DNA of 64,000 nt, from contig CATNEN010000032.1 in assembly GCA_950097015.1 (NCBI GenBank), positions 1,178,001 to 1,242,000 on the forward strand. The letters run 5' to 3'. Of the stretch, positions 21,855 through 34,073 are shown piece after piece. The DNA comes from Macrostomum hystrix (Eukaryota; Platyhelminthes; Macrostomidae). Below the pieces are notes generated by a model. That model searched no databases, had not been told where the DNA came from, and saw only the letters and a list, made by a program, of their open reading frames with translations. The position numbers and the translations under genes are program-made. Position 1 is the stretch's first letter, and each line of letters opens with the position of its first letter.

Positions 21855-24027
21855 CTAAGACGAAGTGCGCTCCTTCACAGTGAACTTGGCTGTGTACTCA
21901 GAATATTCTGGATATTTCTCCTCGTCGCGACGCGTGGCGGCGAGGGCACCGGCGTCGCCGGAAATCTGCTCATACTCAGCCAGAGTCTTGGGCCGGATGT
22001 TCTGCAGAATGCGCCGCTCGTTAAGCCTGTGGCTAGATCCGAACCAGGTATTGGACTCTGCGAGTGTGAGACGGGTCGCTCATTGCTTACTATTGGACCA
22101 GCAGGTGAGGTGTCTGGGTCTCACAGGTGTGAGGGATCTGTGTCTAACAGGTGTAGATATCTGTCGAACACTCTGACAGGTGTAGATATCTGTGTCGAAC
22201 ACTCTGACAGGTGTGAGGGATCTGTGTCTAGCAGGTGTAGATATCTGTGTTGAACACTCTGACAGGTGTGAGGGATCTGTGTCTAACAGGTGAAGATATC
22301 TGTGTCGAACTCTCTGAAAGGTGTGAAATGTCTGTGTCTAACAGGTGTAGATATCTGTGTCGAACTCTCTGAAAGGTGTGAAATGTCTGTGTCTAACAGG
22401 TGTAGATATCTGTGTCGAACACTCTGACAGGTGTGAGGGATCTGTGTCTAACAGGTGTGAAAGATATGTGTCTAACAGGTGTGAGATATCTGCGTCGAAC
22501 ACTCTGACAGGTGTGAGATATCTGTGTCGAACACTCTGACAGGTGTAGATATCTGTGTCGAACACTCTGACAGGTGTGAGATATCTGTGTCGAACACTCT
22601 GACAGGTGTAGATATCTGTGTCGAGCACTCTGACAGGTGTGAGGGATCTGTGTCTAACAGATGTGAGGTGTCAGGTTCTGGATATGTGAAATATTTAACA
22701 GGCAGTACTAAAATGCTGTTATATGAAGAGTATTAACAGAAGAGGCCTACTCACGCGGATTCCTTTGAGCATAATAGCCGTCGCCAGGTCGGCCATACTT
22801 AAAGCTGATCTCGCCAGGCAGGTTGGTCGGCGGCCTGTGGTAGGTGTCCACCGGCAGGAATGCCACAGGTGACTCGCCCTCGAAGTGGCCCAGGGTTTTC
22901 TCGCCTGGGACAAGAATGAGAACAGGTGTACGGCTGTTAGCAACCATTGCTAATCTGTTTTATATTGGAATGTTTCGGCAAATTATTTTCGACCCTAAAT
23001 GACTCTAAATAGTCATTCATTAGCTTTTTTAACACACTTAACATATGATTTATCAATGGAATTGTAAGTAATGAACTTTTCACTGACCTGCGTGATTTTG
23101 TCCCCACGAGAAGTAGGCACCGGGTCTTGACGCATTGTGATCCGGCGGCAATTCCCGATCCAGCCGGTCACCAATGTAGCAGTGCGGATTAGAAGGTACC
23201 GGCTGATCCCTGAACAGGTGCTGCGACATCGAAGTGGCATACCTGTCTTTGTAGTGCCGGCCGCCCTCCCGAGGCTCCGGAAGGCAGCCAGGTTCGCGCG
23301 GCTCCTCCTTGGACTCGTGAAAAAATGCGTGCGGATTCTGTGGAGTGGGGAGCGCGTTTGTAATTAAAGTATTTTTTTTCCTAAACCAACTACTTTTAAA
23401 ACAATTAATATGGTGTATTTGTAAAATACAAACAAAATGATAAAAATCGCATGAGCATTAATTTAAGAATCACTTAAATTAAGAATTTTCGCATTCACAC
23501 ACAAAAGGCTCATGTGCTTGAGTTTAATTTTCTCAGAAACGTTGCTAAAATAAGCCTTAGGAATAAAATATTATGCTTTTAAGGAAAAATTAATTAGATA
23601 TTTAAATTCAAGCACACTATACTATATCACTTATATATGTCTTTCTGCTTGTCCTATCTAATAAACCTGTTGAGAAAAACTTCGATATTGAATTAAAATT
23701 TTTTTTGACGATAGTCCATAACTCTATTGGCCATTTTCTAATGTCTGTTATATTTTTCTTGCCATATTTCTTAAAAAAAACAAATTTCAAGTAAATCTAA
23801 AAAATAGCAGCTGTAATTTAGAAGTAAATTTATAATTTTTTACATACTCCATTCACAAAGGTGTATAAAAAGCTTTAACTTACCTTCTTGATAGACTTCT
23901 CCTGTTCACTTGTCATTTGAGAATACAATACATTTGGAGTTTTTGGCCGACCAGTGTATGGATCAGTGGATTCATCGCAGCTATATTCAATATTCTTGCT
24001 CCGTTTCAACTCTACGTTAGAAGCCAT
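21855..24027 (-). CDS. unrecognised conserved-looking protein, four exons, 248 aa
   Basis: Minus-strand exons 24027-23884, 23337-23088, 22904-22755 and 22057-21855 join in frame with GT-AG introns (phases 0, 1, 1). Exon 1 starts at a good ATG (MASNVELKRSKNIEYS). Exon 2 has NPHAFFHESKEEPREPG, LFRDQPVPSNPHCYIGD and ASRPGAYFSWGQNHA. Exon 3 has GHFEGESPVAFLPVDTYHRP and GEISFKYGRPGDGYYAQR. Exon 4 has TWFGSSHRLNERRILQNI and ends in KFTVKERTSS. There is no signal peptide or membrane segment. Its small soluble, Pro/Tyr/His-rich make-up resembles ciliary microtubule-inner proteins, but I cannot name a family and this is only a guess. Intron 3 is largely a minisatellite. Confidence 0.8.
22105..22665. 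repeat. 31-bp minisatellite in intron 3 of the 248-aa gene
   Basis: About 17 imperfect copies, core GATATCTGTGTCGAACACTC followed by TGACAGGTGT. Variants carry GAGGGATCTGTGTCTAACAG. The array fills most of the intron 22058-22754. Confidence 0.9.
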
Positions 24028-25051
24028 GGTACTAGTATTTATACGCAACAAATAAATACCAAAAATTCAAGTCCTTCTTAATATATATATACCGTAACTT
24101 TAAAGATATGAAAACTCACATATTAAACAGTGTCTTGGTGTATCTAGCGACACATAATGTCAACAAATATAATGAGTTTTAAATTTTTTATAGATATAAT
24201 AAAGACAAATATATTACCAAAATGCTAAAAATATTACTTTGCGCTACATTTTATTAAACTATTTGTTATAATATATTCCAGTTTCTTACGTTATAACTTC
24301 TAAGATAGCCTTGTTAAAAAGCTGTTTATATTCGGAAAGCTTTTTCTGTAAGCATATCAAGATGTTATCAAGATATTTTGATAATAGTCTACCCCAAGAG
24401 GAATTTTACATGCTTATGCTTATGCTTACGTGCTTATTAAATATTTTTTAAGAATGTGTATAATTGTTTTTTTCTTTATTTTATCTTGACTAAAGAAATT
24501 CGGATCGAAGAATTCCGTAAAACTCGGTATTTGAACAACTAAAAAATAGGCACATACTCAAATCTAAAACTGCAGCTGTCAAACATAGCACACCTGGTTA
24601 AAAAGAACACAGAAAAATTCCATAAAACCAACAAGTCGCAAAGCTTCTTCGTTTTAAAGCGTACGACGAGCGTACTTTGATTTTCCCGACCAATCGAGAG
24701 CAGCGTCCTTCTAGTTCTAGAATTCCTTGCTCCAAACAGGGAAAAAATTATTAACGTAATTTGAAAAACTGACTCAGACTTATGAAACTTACATGCTCAC
24801 TTACATGCAATAACGCAATAAAAGAAAACAATTGGTGATTTATCTCAACATGTCGGTGAAAAATCTGAGCTTCCAAACTTAAAATTTAAATGTCTAGTTC
24901 ATTAGCACAACCAACACCACTTAAATAAATCGGGCAAAATTATTACTATGGTAAAAACCAAATCCCACAAAAAAAGAAAGAAGTTTGACATGTACTTTTA
25001 GAGTGCATGGCGCTTAATTAATTTGCGCCAGTTGCAAACATCTCCCATCAT
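24028..25051. other. non-genic AT-rich spacer
   Basis: Lies between the 5' end of the 248-aa gene and the 3' end of carbonic anhydrase A. No exon recognised. It should contain the promoter of the former and the 3' UTR of the latter, without clear signals. Confidence 0.5.
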
Positions 25052-28000
25052 CTAGGACACAACTCGGGTCTCGCTGACGACTTTCTTGACCTCTTCTGGC
25101 GTCGCCTCCTTGTTGCTGAAGCTGCAGCGGATCTCGCGACCGTGTCGTCCCATCACCGGCCTGAAGTTGTCCACCATTGGCCGCTTCTTGGTCTTGTCAA
25201 AGAAGGTCTTTGTGAACTTCAGCAGCTGAAAGATGCAGTGAATGGTTCGCGTGTGTACCGGGTCAGTGTGTCTCGGGCTGTAAGAACTCCAAAACAAATA
25301 TTCACGCAGTGTCAGTCAGTTACCAGGTCTTTGCGGATCTTCATGGCCTCGGTGAAGATGTGCCACTGCGCCACCGGGTTGCAGCCGGGGGTGGTGAAGG
25401 CGCCGTCGTAGTTCACGAAGCGGTGCAGGCTCTCAGGCAGCAGATCGCGGAGCTGCAGCTCGACTGTCTCCACGTCTATTGGGTGCAATGGGAAACTGAT
25501 GTGCACCCGCTGTGGAATGGATTGCTAGCCTATGCGTGGCTGGTAGATGTGATGGAATGGATTGCTAGCCTATGCGTGGCTGGTAGATGTGATGGAATGG
25601 ATTGCTAGCCTATGCGTGGCTGGTAGATGTGATGGAATGGATTGCTAGCCTATGCGTGGCTGGTAGATGTGATGGAATGGATTGCTAGCCTATGCGTGGC
25701 TGGTAGATGTGATGGAATGGATTGCTAGCCTATGCGTGGCTGGTTGATTGGATGAATGGATTGCTAGTCGATTCAAACAATTGCTCACTCTTTGCCGAGA
25801 CCACAGCAGCGCCGTGGGACACCGGGACGTACAGCTCAGTCAAGTTCGACAGGACCTGGGCGATCACGTGACCAGCCCAGCCGTCGTGATCCTTGGGCTG
25901 GAAAATGAATTGGTGATGTGAAAATACGAGCGATTTTTTATGGAAAACCAGCCGGCAGTGAGCAGTGAGGAGGAGGCGGTGAGCAGTGAGGAGGCCAGCA
26001 GGCAGTGAGCAGAGAGGAGGCCAGCAGGCAGTGAGCAGTGAGGAGGAGGCGGTGAGCAGTGAGGAGGCCAGCAGGCAGTGAGCAGAGAGGAGGCCAGCAG
26101 GCAGTGAGCAGAGAGGAGGCCAGCAGGCAGTGAGCAGTGAGGAGGCCAGCAGGCAGTGAGCGGTGAGGAGGCCAGCAGGCAGTGAGCAGTGAGGAGGCCA
26201 GCAGGCAGTGAGCAGTGAGGAGGCCAGCAGGCAGTGAGCAGTGAGGAGGCCAGCAGGCAGTGAGCAGTGAGGAGGCCAGCAGGCAGTGAGCGGTGAGGAG
26301 GCCAGCAGGCAGTGAGCAGAGAGGAGGCCAGCAGGCAGTGAACGCGGCAGTCGTAGAGCTCAGGCGCCGCAGTGCCGCACCTGCATGGGGTGGATGAAGC
26401 CAGCCAGCACGGTGATGGCGTCGGTGGTGTCGATGGCCTTGGTCATGCTGAGCCCCAGCCGCTTGCACACAATGTGCACCTCCATTGGGGTGGGCAGTGG
26501 CTTGCCGGTGGCGTCGAACAGGCGGTGCTCGCTGCCGACGCCCTTCTCTACGTTGGCGGCGCTGCCCCAGTGGAAGTGGAACTGGAAGCAGTTGTAGGTG
26601 CCGTTCAGGTGGCCTCCGGTCACCGTCAGGTCGGCGCTGTTCACGGCGTCGGCTTGGACTGCGGGCGCGGCGGGGTTTGGTGGAAGTTTTTGACCGTTCT
26701 GATGCGTGACTTAAGATCCGTTACTTTTGATCCGTTACTTCTGGTCAGTTACTTCTGATCCGTTACTTCTGGTCCCTCTTTCTGATCCGTTATTTTTTTC
26801 CGTTACTTCGGCCCCGTTACTTCTTATAGGTTGTAACTGATCCGCTTATTATGCTTTCGTTTCTTTAGAATGGTCACAAATTTATTCTGTTCATTATTTC
26901 GTAGTTCTTTTAACCGAACTTACGTTACTTTTGGGTGTGATTGGCCGAGCGTTTAACGCGTCTTCCTCTCATGCCAAGGTCCCTGAGCTCGCGGATAGAA
27001 GGCTTGGGGGCTTGTCGTGCAGTTTACGCCCTTAAGGCCTTAATGTGAAAGTGTACACTGTCCGACGATGAGAAGGTCAGGGCAGATATGTACACACCTG
27101 TGTGAGTGAGTGCCTTTTACTTCTTGTTCGTCACTTTAGCAGCTTAATATGAGCTTGGCATTTTCAAAGTTTTCAAAGCTTCAAAAGCAGCTTACTCGAG
27201 TGTCCGTTATTCTTGACAATGAACTTTCTTTCGTCGTGCCAGCCCTTGCCTAGCTGGATCTTCTTCAGCTTCGCCGATTTGGCCTTGCAAACCTTCAGCT
27301 CGATGTTGATCGGCGAGGGCCTGTTGGCTGGCAGGTCCCTGCAGTAGGGGCTGATCTGCCACCATTTTTGCGGAGCTGGGAGGCAATTTTGATGGAATCG
27401 GTTGTTAAGAGGAAATCGCTAATTAGGTGACGAGGCATTGTGATAGCTTCTAAAAGGCATAGTTACTCGCTCACCGAATTCGCAGTGCGGTCCGTGCGCA
27501 TTCTCGTAGTCGTGATTGTAAACGAAGGACTTGGTGTCGCATGGAATGACTAAACAGATGGGTTTGTAATTGAAGGTAAGAATAATTAAAGTTATTCTAA
27601 TTCGCCATGCATTCCTTCGAATTCTTATCCATCGAATTCCAATCCATCGAATTCCAATCCATCGAATTCCAACCCATCGAATTCCAACCCATCGAATTCC
27701 AATCCATCGAATTCCAATCCATCGAATTCCAATCCATCGAATTCCAACCCATCGAATTCCAACCCATCGAATTCCAACCCATCGAATTCCAATCCATCGA
27801 ATTCCAACCCATCGAATTCCAACCCATCGAATTCCAATCCATCGAATTCCAACCCATCGAATTCTAATCCATCGAATTTCAATCCCTCGAATTTCAATCC
27901 CTCGAATTTCAATCCCTCGAATTCCAATCCATCGAATTCCAATATCTCCTCAAACGATACTCACTGGCGCAGTCAATTTTCCAAGAGGAGTCCAGGTCGT

Positions 28001-30621
28001 ACAGATGGGTCTCTGCCCAGCGCTCCAGCTTCAACCGGAACTCGCTGTGCCTGATGTAGTGTCGCGGATGCTTCGCCAACTGCAATCGGACGAAGCCGTT
28101 CTGCATCATCACTGCCTTGAAGCTCGAGGCGCTCTTGAACTCCTGGCTACCATCAGACTTAGACATCATGACGAAGTGGTCGGCAACGGTGTTGAGGTAG
28201 TAACCTGGCTTCTCCGCTGACTCGATGGACACAGCCCGGGGGTTGCCATTCAGGGCAGGCGTCACGAACTTGAACCTGGTGCCATTGCTGGTGCTGATGG
28301 TGGCCACCACGTCTGGGCCGGCCTTCACGGAGTACTTCGGATAGTTCAGCGATCGCAGATGGAACTCGCCGTCACAGACGTCCAGATGAAAGACTTTGTC
28401 TTATTGGTTCGTTGGGATATCAGGTAGTGGGACTTTAGGATTTGGTTATTTGAAACTGGCATGTCAGAACTCGGGATATTTAAAATTGTGATTTTTTAAA
28501 TTGGGATATTTGAAATTGGGATATTTGAAATTGGGATATTTGAAGTTGGGATATTTCAAATGGGATATTTGAAATTGGGATATTTGAAGTTGGGACATTC
28601 GAAATTGGGATATTTGAAATTGGGATATTTGATATTGGGATATTTGAAAATGGGATATTTGAAATTGGGATATTTGAAATTGGGATATATGAAATCGGGA
28701 TATTTGAAATTGGGATATTTGAAATTGGGATATTTGAAATGTTAATGCCGAATACTGGCTTATCAGCAAACGGGAATGCGGAAAACGGTGCATATTAATT
28801 CACCCACCGCTCGTGCAGATGAAGCTGAACATGGTATCCTCCTTGTACAGATTGGTGTCTGTCCATCTGATCAACTTCAGCTGAAATGACTGATGCCTCA
28901 GGTAGTGCCTAGTGTGAGTAGTACTCTTGAACCTGAAGTAGCCCTCAATGGCCTTCTCCAGAATGAAGGAGGCCTCCCTCTTAAACAGCTCGCTATTGTC
29001 GTTCTTCAACAGTTTCACAGTGTAATCCACGTTGCACAGAAAATATCCAGGAAATGACAGCGATTCAAGCGAGATGCCGCCAGCTGTGCCGTCCAGAGCG
29101 GCGCGCTCAACAAATCTGGTGCCATTGCCAATGGCGATGCCCATCACGCCGCTGCCCTTCTGGGTCAGGTAGTAGGTTGGGTAGTTGTACGAGTTGAAGA
29201 TCACCGCATTGGGACACATTCCTGGAATAGAAAATTTGGATTTTGTGAGAATTCATGTCTAATCCCAGTTGCAATCTGCTGCACACACTGCAATCTGCTG
29301 CACACACTGCAATCTGCAGCACACACTGCAATCTGCAGCACACACTGCAATCTGCAGCACACTCTGCAATCAGCTGCACACACTGCAATCTGCAGCACAC
29401 ACTGCAATCTGCAGCACACACTGCAATCTGCAGCACACTCTGCAATCAGCTGCACACACTGCAATCTGCAGCACACTCTGCAATCTGCTGCACACACTGC
29501 AATCTGCAGCACACACTGCAATCTGCAGCACACACTGCAATCTGCAGCACACTCTGCAATCAGCAGCACACACTGCAATCTGCAGCGCACACTGCAATCA
29601 GCAGCACACACTGCAATCTGCTGCACACACTGCAATCTGCTGCACACACTGCAATATGCAGCACACTCTGCAATCTGCTGCACACACTGCAATATGCAGC
29701 ACACACTGCAATCTGCAGCACACACTGCAATCTGCAGCACACTCTGCAATCAGCTGCACACACTGCAATCTGCAGCACACACTGCAATCTGCAGCACACA
29801 CTGCAATCTGCAGCACACTCTGCAATCAGCTGCACACACTGCAATCTGCAGCACACTCTGCAATCTGCTGCACACACTGCAATATGCAGCACACACTGCA
29901 ATCTGCAGCACACACTGCAATCTGCAGCACACTCTGCAATCAGCTGCACACACTGCAATCTGCAGCACACACTGCAATCTGCAGCACACACTGCAATCTG
30001 CAGCACACTCTGCAATCAGCTGCACACACTGCAATCTGCAGCACACTCTGCAATCTGCTGCACACACTGCAATCTGCAGCACACACTGCAATCTGCAGCA
30101 CACACTGCAATCTGCAGCACACTCTGCAATCAGCAGCACACACTGCAATCTGCAGCGCACACTGCAATCAGCAGCACACACTGCAATCTGCTGCACACAC
30201 TGCAATCTGCTGCACACACTGCAATCTGCTGCACACACTGCAATATGCAGCACACTCTGCAATCTGCTGCACACACTGCAATATGCAGCACACACTGCAA
30301 TCTGCTGCACACACTGCAATCTGCAGCACACACTGCAATCTGCTGCACACACTGCAATCTGCTGCACACACTGCAATCAGCAGCACACACTGCAATATGC
30401 AGCACACACTGCAATCTGCTGCACACACTGCAATCTGCTGCACACACTGCAATATGCTGCACACACTGCAATATTCAGCACACAGCACTGGCAGTAGCCA
30501 GTTTTGCACTTAATAAATTGCGCAGATGATTCATCATTAAAATCAAGACTTGCTTACTTTCAGACAGGGCAACTTGCGCGCCAGTCACCAGAATTAGCGC
30601 TGCCAGGATAGCAACTTGCAT
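25052..30621 (-). CDS. secreted carbonic anhydrase A with two AbfB domains
   Basis: Nine minus-strand exons: 30621-30558, 29221-28808, 28399-27965, 27549-27475, 27375-27196, 26658-26381, 25897-25789, 25475-25324 and 25225-25052. They join in frame to give 626 aa. Residues 1-20 are a signal peptide (MQVAILAALILVTGAQVALS). Exons 2 and 3 each encode one AbfB-type beta-trefoil domain with RHYLRHQSFQLKL and RHYIRHSEFRLKL hallmarks. Exons 4-9 encode an alpha-carbonic anhydrase: RPSPINIEL, NNGHS, QFHFHWG (zinc ligands H417 and H419), MEVH (H451) and GAFTTPGC. All zinc ligands and the Thr199 equivalent are present, so CO2 hydration outside the cell is expected. AbfB domains bind arabinose-containing glycans in fungal enzymes; here they may anchor the enzyme to sugars (inference). 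Confidence 0.93.
25515..25752. repeat. 40-bp minisatellite in intron 7 of gene A
   Basis: About six copies of a 40-bp unit, core GGATTGCTAGCCTATGCGTG. The gene C counterpart at 42340-42650 has about eight, more variable, copies. Confidence 0.93.
25950..26345. repeat. 26-bp minisatellite in intron 6 of gene A
   Basis: About 15 copies, core GAGGCCAGCAGGCAGTGAGC, with some shortened units carrying GGAGGCGGTGAGC. The array appears identical in order and length to the inverted copy at 41772-42170. Confidence 0.95.
26935..27120 (+). mobile_element. tRNA-derived SINE, copy 3, shortened
   Basis: Lies in intron 5 of gene A, opposite to the gene. It shares TGCCAAGGTCCCTGAGCTCG, GGCTTGGGGGCTTGTCGTG and a GGTCAGGGCAGATATGTACA-like block with copy 1. 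It lacks the region between the B box and the AGAAGGC block and the 3' tail. The corresponding intron of gene C (138 bp) has no SINE. Confidence 0.75.
27610..27950. repeat. 15-bp minisatellite in intron 3 of gene A
   Basis: About 23 copies of ATCGAATTCCAATCC, with C/T and A/T variants. Unit length is a multiple of three, so both strands are open. Absent from the matching intron of gene C. Confidence 0.95.
28460..28745. repeat. 16-bp minisatellite in intron 2 of gene A
   Basis: About 18 copies with core TTGGGATATTTGAAA. Absent from the matching 86-bp intron of gene C. Confidence 0.93.
29270..30480. repeat. 19-bp minisatellite in intron 1 of gene A
   Basis: About 63 copies of CACTGCAATCTGCAGCACA, with CAG/CTG swaps around a PstI-like CTGCAG. 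Open frames of up to 424 codons on the plus strand and about 200 on the minus are artefacts. The matching intron of gene C is only 83 bp. Confidence 0.96.
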
Positions 30622-31385
30622 GCTCGATAGTTTCAGGGAAATTATTCAGTTTAAAATTATACTTCTGCTTTGGGGATTTAAAGCTAACTAAGCCTAAAAG
30701 CCTAAAAAGCCTATTTCTAATTGCGCCCATTATAAATTTATATACTTGTAGATTTCAGTAGGTGGGGAGGTCGTGTTGTTTGCCAGCAGTCCGAAATGTG
30801 TTTTCGGGTTGCATTGAAGTGGCTTTCTTTGAAATATTTAATTAAACTGCCTCCCGATACCGAACCATCTAAGTGAAAGAATTTCTTTATTTCTCGAGGC
30901 AGACCATTGCACTACAGACACTGCCGAGAGTCGGATTAAACAATAAAACTGAGGCTGCCGCGCTGAATATTTTGATCGATGAATGGTCTCCTAGAAGAGG
31001 ACTTTGAGCACATCTGGCAGGCGCGGAGTGGCGCTCGAGTGTGAGAGATCATCCCCTCACTGGGGACATTCTGGAGGGTGGGGATTGGTAGCGACTACTT
31101 TAAACCCGTGCCATTGCAACTGAATGCTGCAGTCTTTGAAGTTGTTGGAGGCTCAGGGAGACAGCAGACAGGCAAATATTTCGTCCAATGCAAACAATCG
31201 TTTCAAATGGAATGCAGTTTTTTCACATTAATCGCCATTTTTGTAATCAAAATACCTTCCTTTTAATGATCTTCCTTACCCAGAATATCTAGAGATTCAT
31301 TTATGCAAAACCTTACTTCAATAGTGCCCTACATTATATAATTGAAAGCACGGATAGAATTAAGTCATTAATAAATGAGGTTCCT
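30622..31385. other. upstream region of carbonic anhydrase A
   Basis: No gene seen. On the minus strand a GTATAATTTT stretch lies about 35 bases before the ATG (plus 30653-30662) and might be a TATA-like element. The rest is unassigned. Confidence 0.35.
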
Positions 31386-31387
31386 AG

Positions 31388-33808
31388 GGAATTCTATTCC
31401 TTCATTCAGTGTGCATAGATTAGCAATCCATTCTAATTCTTCATTCAGTGGGCATAGATTAGCAATCCATTCTAATCCTTCATTCAGTGGGCATAGATTA
31501 GCAATCCATTCTATTCCTTCATTCAGTGGACATAGATTAGCAATCCATTCTATTCCTTCATTCAGTGGGCATATATTAGCAATCCATTCTATTCCTTCAT
31601 TCAGTGGGCATAGATTAGCAATCCATTCTATTCCTTCATTCAGTGGGCATAGATTAGTAATCCATTCTATTCCTTCATTCAGTGGGCATAGATTAGCAAT
31701 CCATTCTATTCCTTCATTCAGTGGGCATAGATTAGCAATCCATTCTATTCCTTCATTCAGTGGGCATAGATTAGCAATCCATTCTATTCCTTCATTCAGT
31801 GGGCATAGATTAGCAATCCATTCTATTCCTTCATTGATCAGTGGGCATAGATTAGCAATCCATTCTAATCCTTCATTCAGTGGGCATAGATTAGCAATCC
31901 ATTCTATTCCTTCATTCAGTGGGCATAGATTAGCAATCCATTCTATTCCTTCATTGATCAGTGGGCATAGATTAGCAATCCATTCTAATCCTTCATTCAG
32001 TGGGCATAGATTAGCAATCCATTCTATTCCTTCATTCAGTGGGCATAGATTAGCAATCCATTCTATTCCTTCATTCAGTGGGCATAGATTAGCAATCCAT
32101 TCTATTCCTTCATTCAGTGGGCATAGATTAGCAATCCATTCTATTCCTTCATTCAGTGTGCATAGATTAGCAATCCATTCTATTCCTTCATTCAGTGTGC
32201 ATAGATTAGCAATCCATTCTATTCCTTCATTCAGTGTGCATAGATTAGCAATCCATTCTATTCCTTCATTCAGTGTGCATAGATTAGCAATCCATTCTAT
32301 TCCTTCATTCAGTGTGCATAGATTAGCAATCCATTCTATTCCTTCATTCAGTGTGCATAGATTAGCAATCCATTCTATTCCTTCATTCAGTGTGCATAGA
32401 TTAGCAATCCATTCTATTCCTTCATTCAGTGGGCATAGATTAGCAATCCATTCTATTCCTTCATTCAGTGAGCATAGATTAGCAATCCATTCTATTCCTT
32501 CATTGATCAGTGGGCATAGATTAGCAATCCATTCTATTCCTTCATTGATCAGTGGGCATAGATTAGCTATCCATTCTATTCCTTCATTCAGTGGGCATAG
32601 ATTAGCTATCCATTCTAATCCTTCATTCAGTGGGCATAGATTAGCAATCCATTCTATTCCTTCATTCAGTGGGCATAGATTAGCAATCCATTCTATTCCT
32701 TCATTCAGTGGGCATAGATTAGCAATCCATTCTATTCCTTCATTCAGTGGGCATAGATTAGCAATCCATTCTAATCCTTCATTCAGTGGGCATAGATTAG
32801 CAATCCATTCTATTCCTTCATTCAGTGGGCATAGATTAGCAATCCATTCTATTCCTTCATTCAGTGGGCATAGATTAGCAATCCATTCTATTCCTTCATT
32901 CAGTGGGCATAGATTAGCAATCCATTCTAATCCTTCATTCAGTGGGCATAGATTAGCAATCCATTCTATTCCTTCATTCAGTGGGCATAGATTAGCAATC
33001 CATTCTATTCCTTCATTCAGTGGGCATAGATTAGCAATCCATTCTATTCCTTCATTCAGTGGGCATAGATTAGCAATCCATTCTATTCCTTCATTCAGTG
33101 GGCATAGATTAGTAATCCATTCTATTCCTTCATTCAGTGGGCATAGATTAGCAATCCATTCTATTCCTTCATTCAGTGGGCATAGATTAGCAATCCATTC
33201 TATTCCTTCATTCAGTGGGCATAGATTAGCAATCCATTCTATTCCTTCATTGATCAGTGGGCATAGATTAGCTATCCATTCTATTCCTTCATTGATCAGT
33301 GGGCATAGATTAGCAATCCATTCTATTCCTTCATTCAGTGTGCATAGATTAGCAATCCATTCTATTCCTTCATTGATCAGTGGGCATAGATTAGCAATCC
33401 ATTCTATTCCTTCATTGATCAGTGGGCATAGATTAGCAATCCATTCTTTTCCTTCATTCAGTGGGCATAAATTAGCAATCCATTCTATTCCTTCATTGAT
33501 CAGTGGGCATAGATTAGCAATCCATTCTATTCCTTCATTCAGTGGGCATAGATTAGCAATCCATTCTATTCCTTCATTCAGTGGGCATAGATTAGTAATC
33601 CATTCTATTCCTTCATTGATCAGTGGGCATAGATTAGCAATCCATTCTATTCCTTCATTCAGTGGGCATAGATTAGCAATCCATTCTATTCCTTCATTCA
33701 GTGGGCATAGATTAGCAATCCATTCTATTTCTTCATTCAGTGGGCATAGATTAGCAATCCATTCTATTCCTTCATTCAGTGGGCATAGATTAGCAATCCA
33801 TCATTGAA
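31388..33808. repeat. 39-bp minisatellite between genes A and B
   Basis: About 61 copies of a 39-bp unit, core TGGGCATAGATTAGCAATCC. Some units are 42 bp through a GATC-containing insertion (ATTGATCAG), and a run of copies with GTGTGCAT clusters at 32150-32400. Both 39 and 42 are multiples of three, so the plus strand is open for 810 codons from an ATG at 31375. The peptide is a pure unit repeat with no signal peptide or other unique domain, so it is not called a gene. Confidence 0.95.
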
Positions 33809-34073
33809 ATCGTGAAATCGTAGCTCAGAACCTCTTAGCAATGTTCAATTTTGCGTTCAGTTCGCGTTCGGAAGGCAAAAAAAGCCAAGCTTACTAAACA
33901 ACAAGTTTAAAATAAAAGGAAAAGAGTTTCTAGGTATATTTCACCGCCACCGGCTTCGAACAAGCTCCGAGTTCAAAGTCTCAAATAGCTAAATCTTAAT
34001 CTTCAAGGCTCTACTAGAAGCTGAGCAGAGAGCAGCAATGATCTCAGTTAGTCTCAGGAGGGCCAGCGGCTTC
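33809..34073. other. 3' flank of carbonic anhydrase B
   Basis: Holds the presumptive 3' UTR of gene B. No polyadenylation signal was recognised. Confidence 0.4.

Larger units (their letters stand above)
25052..26720 (-). repeat. inverted duplication, arm in gene A
   Basis: Exons 6-9 with their introns are nearly identical, in opposite orientation, to 41395-43110 in gene C. Intron 6 is 483 bp and intron 8 is 98 bp in both. Intron 7 is 313 bp here and 356 bp in C. Similarity stops right at the stop codon on one side and within intron 5 on the other. Confidence 0.9.

Noticed and set aside
29255-30529. Cys/His-rich frames of up to 424 codons resembling zinc-binding repeats
   Set aside because: They come from the 19-bp array in intron 1 of carbonic anhydrase A; conserved exons splice across it.
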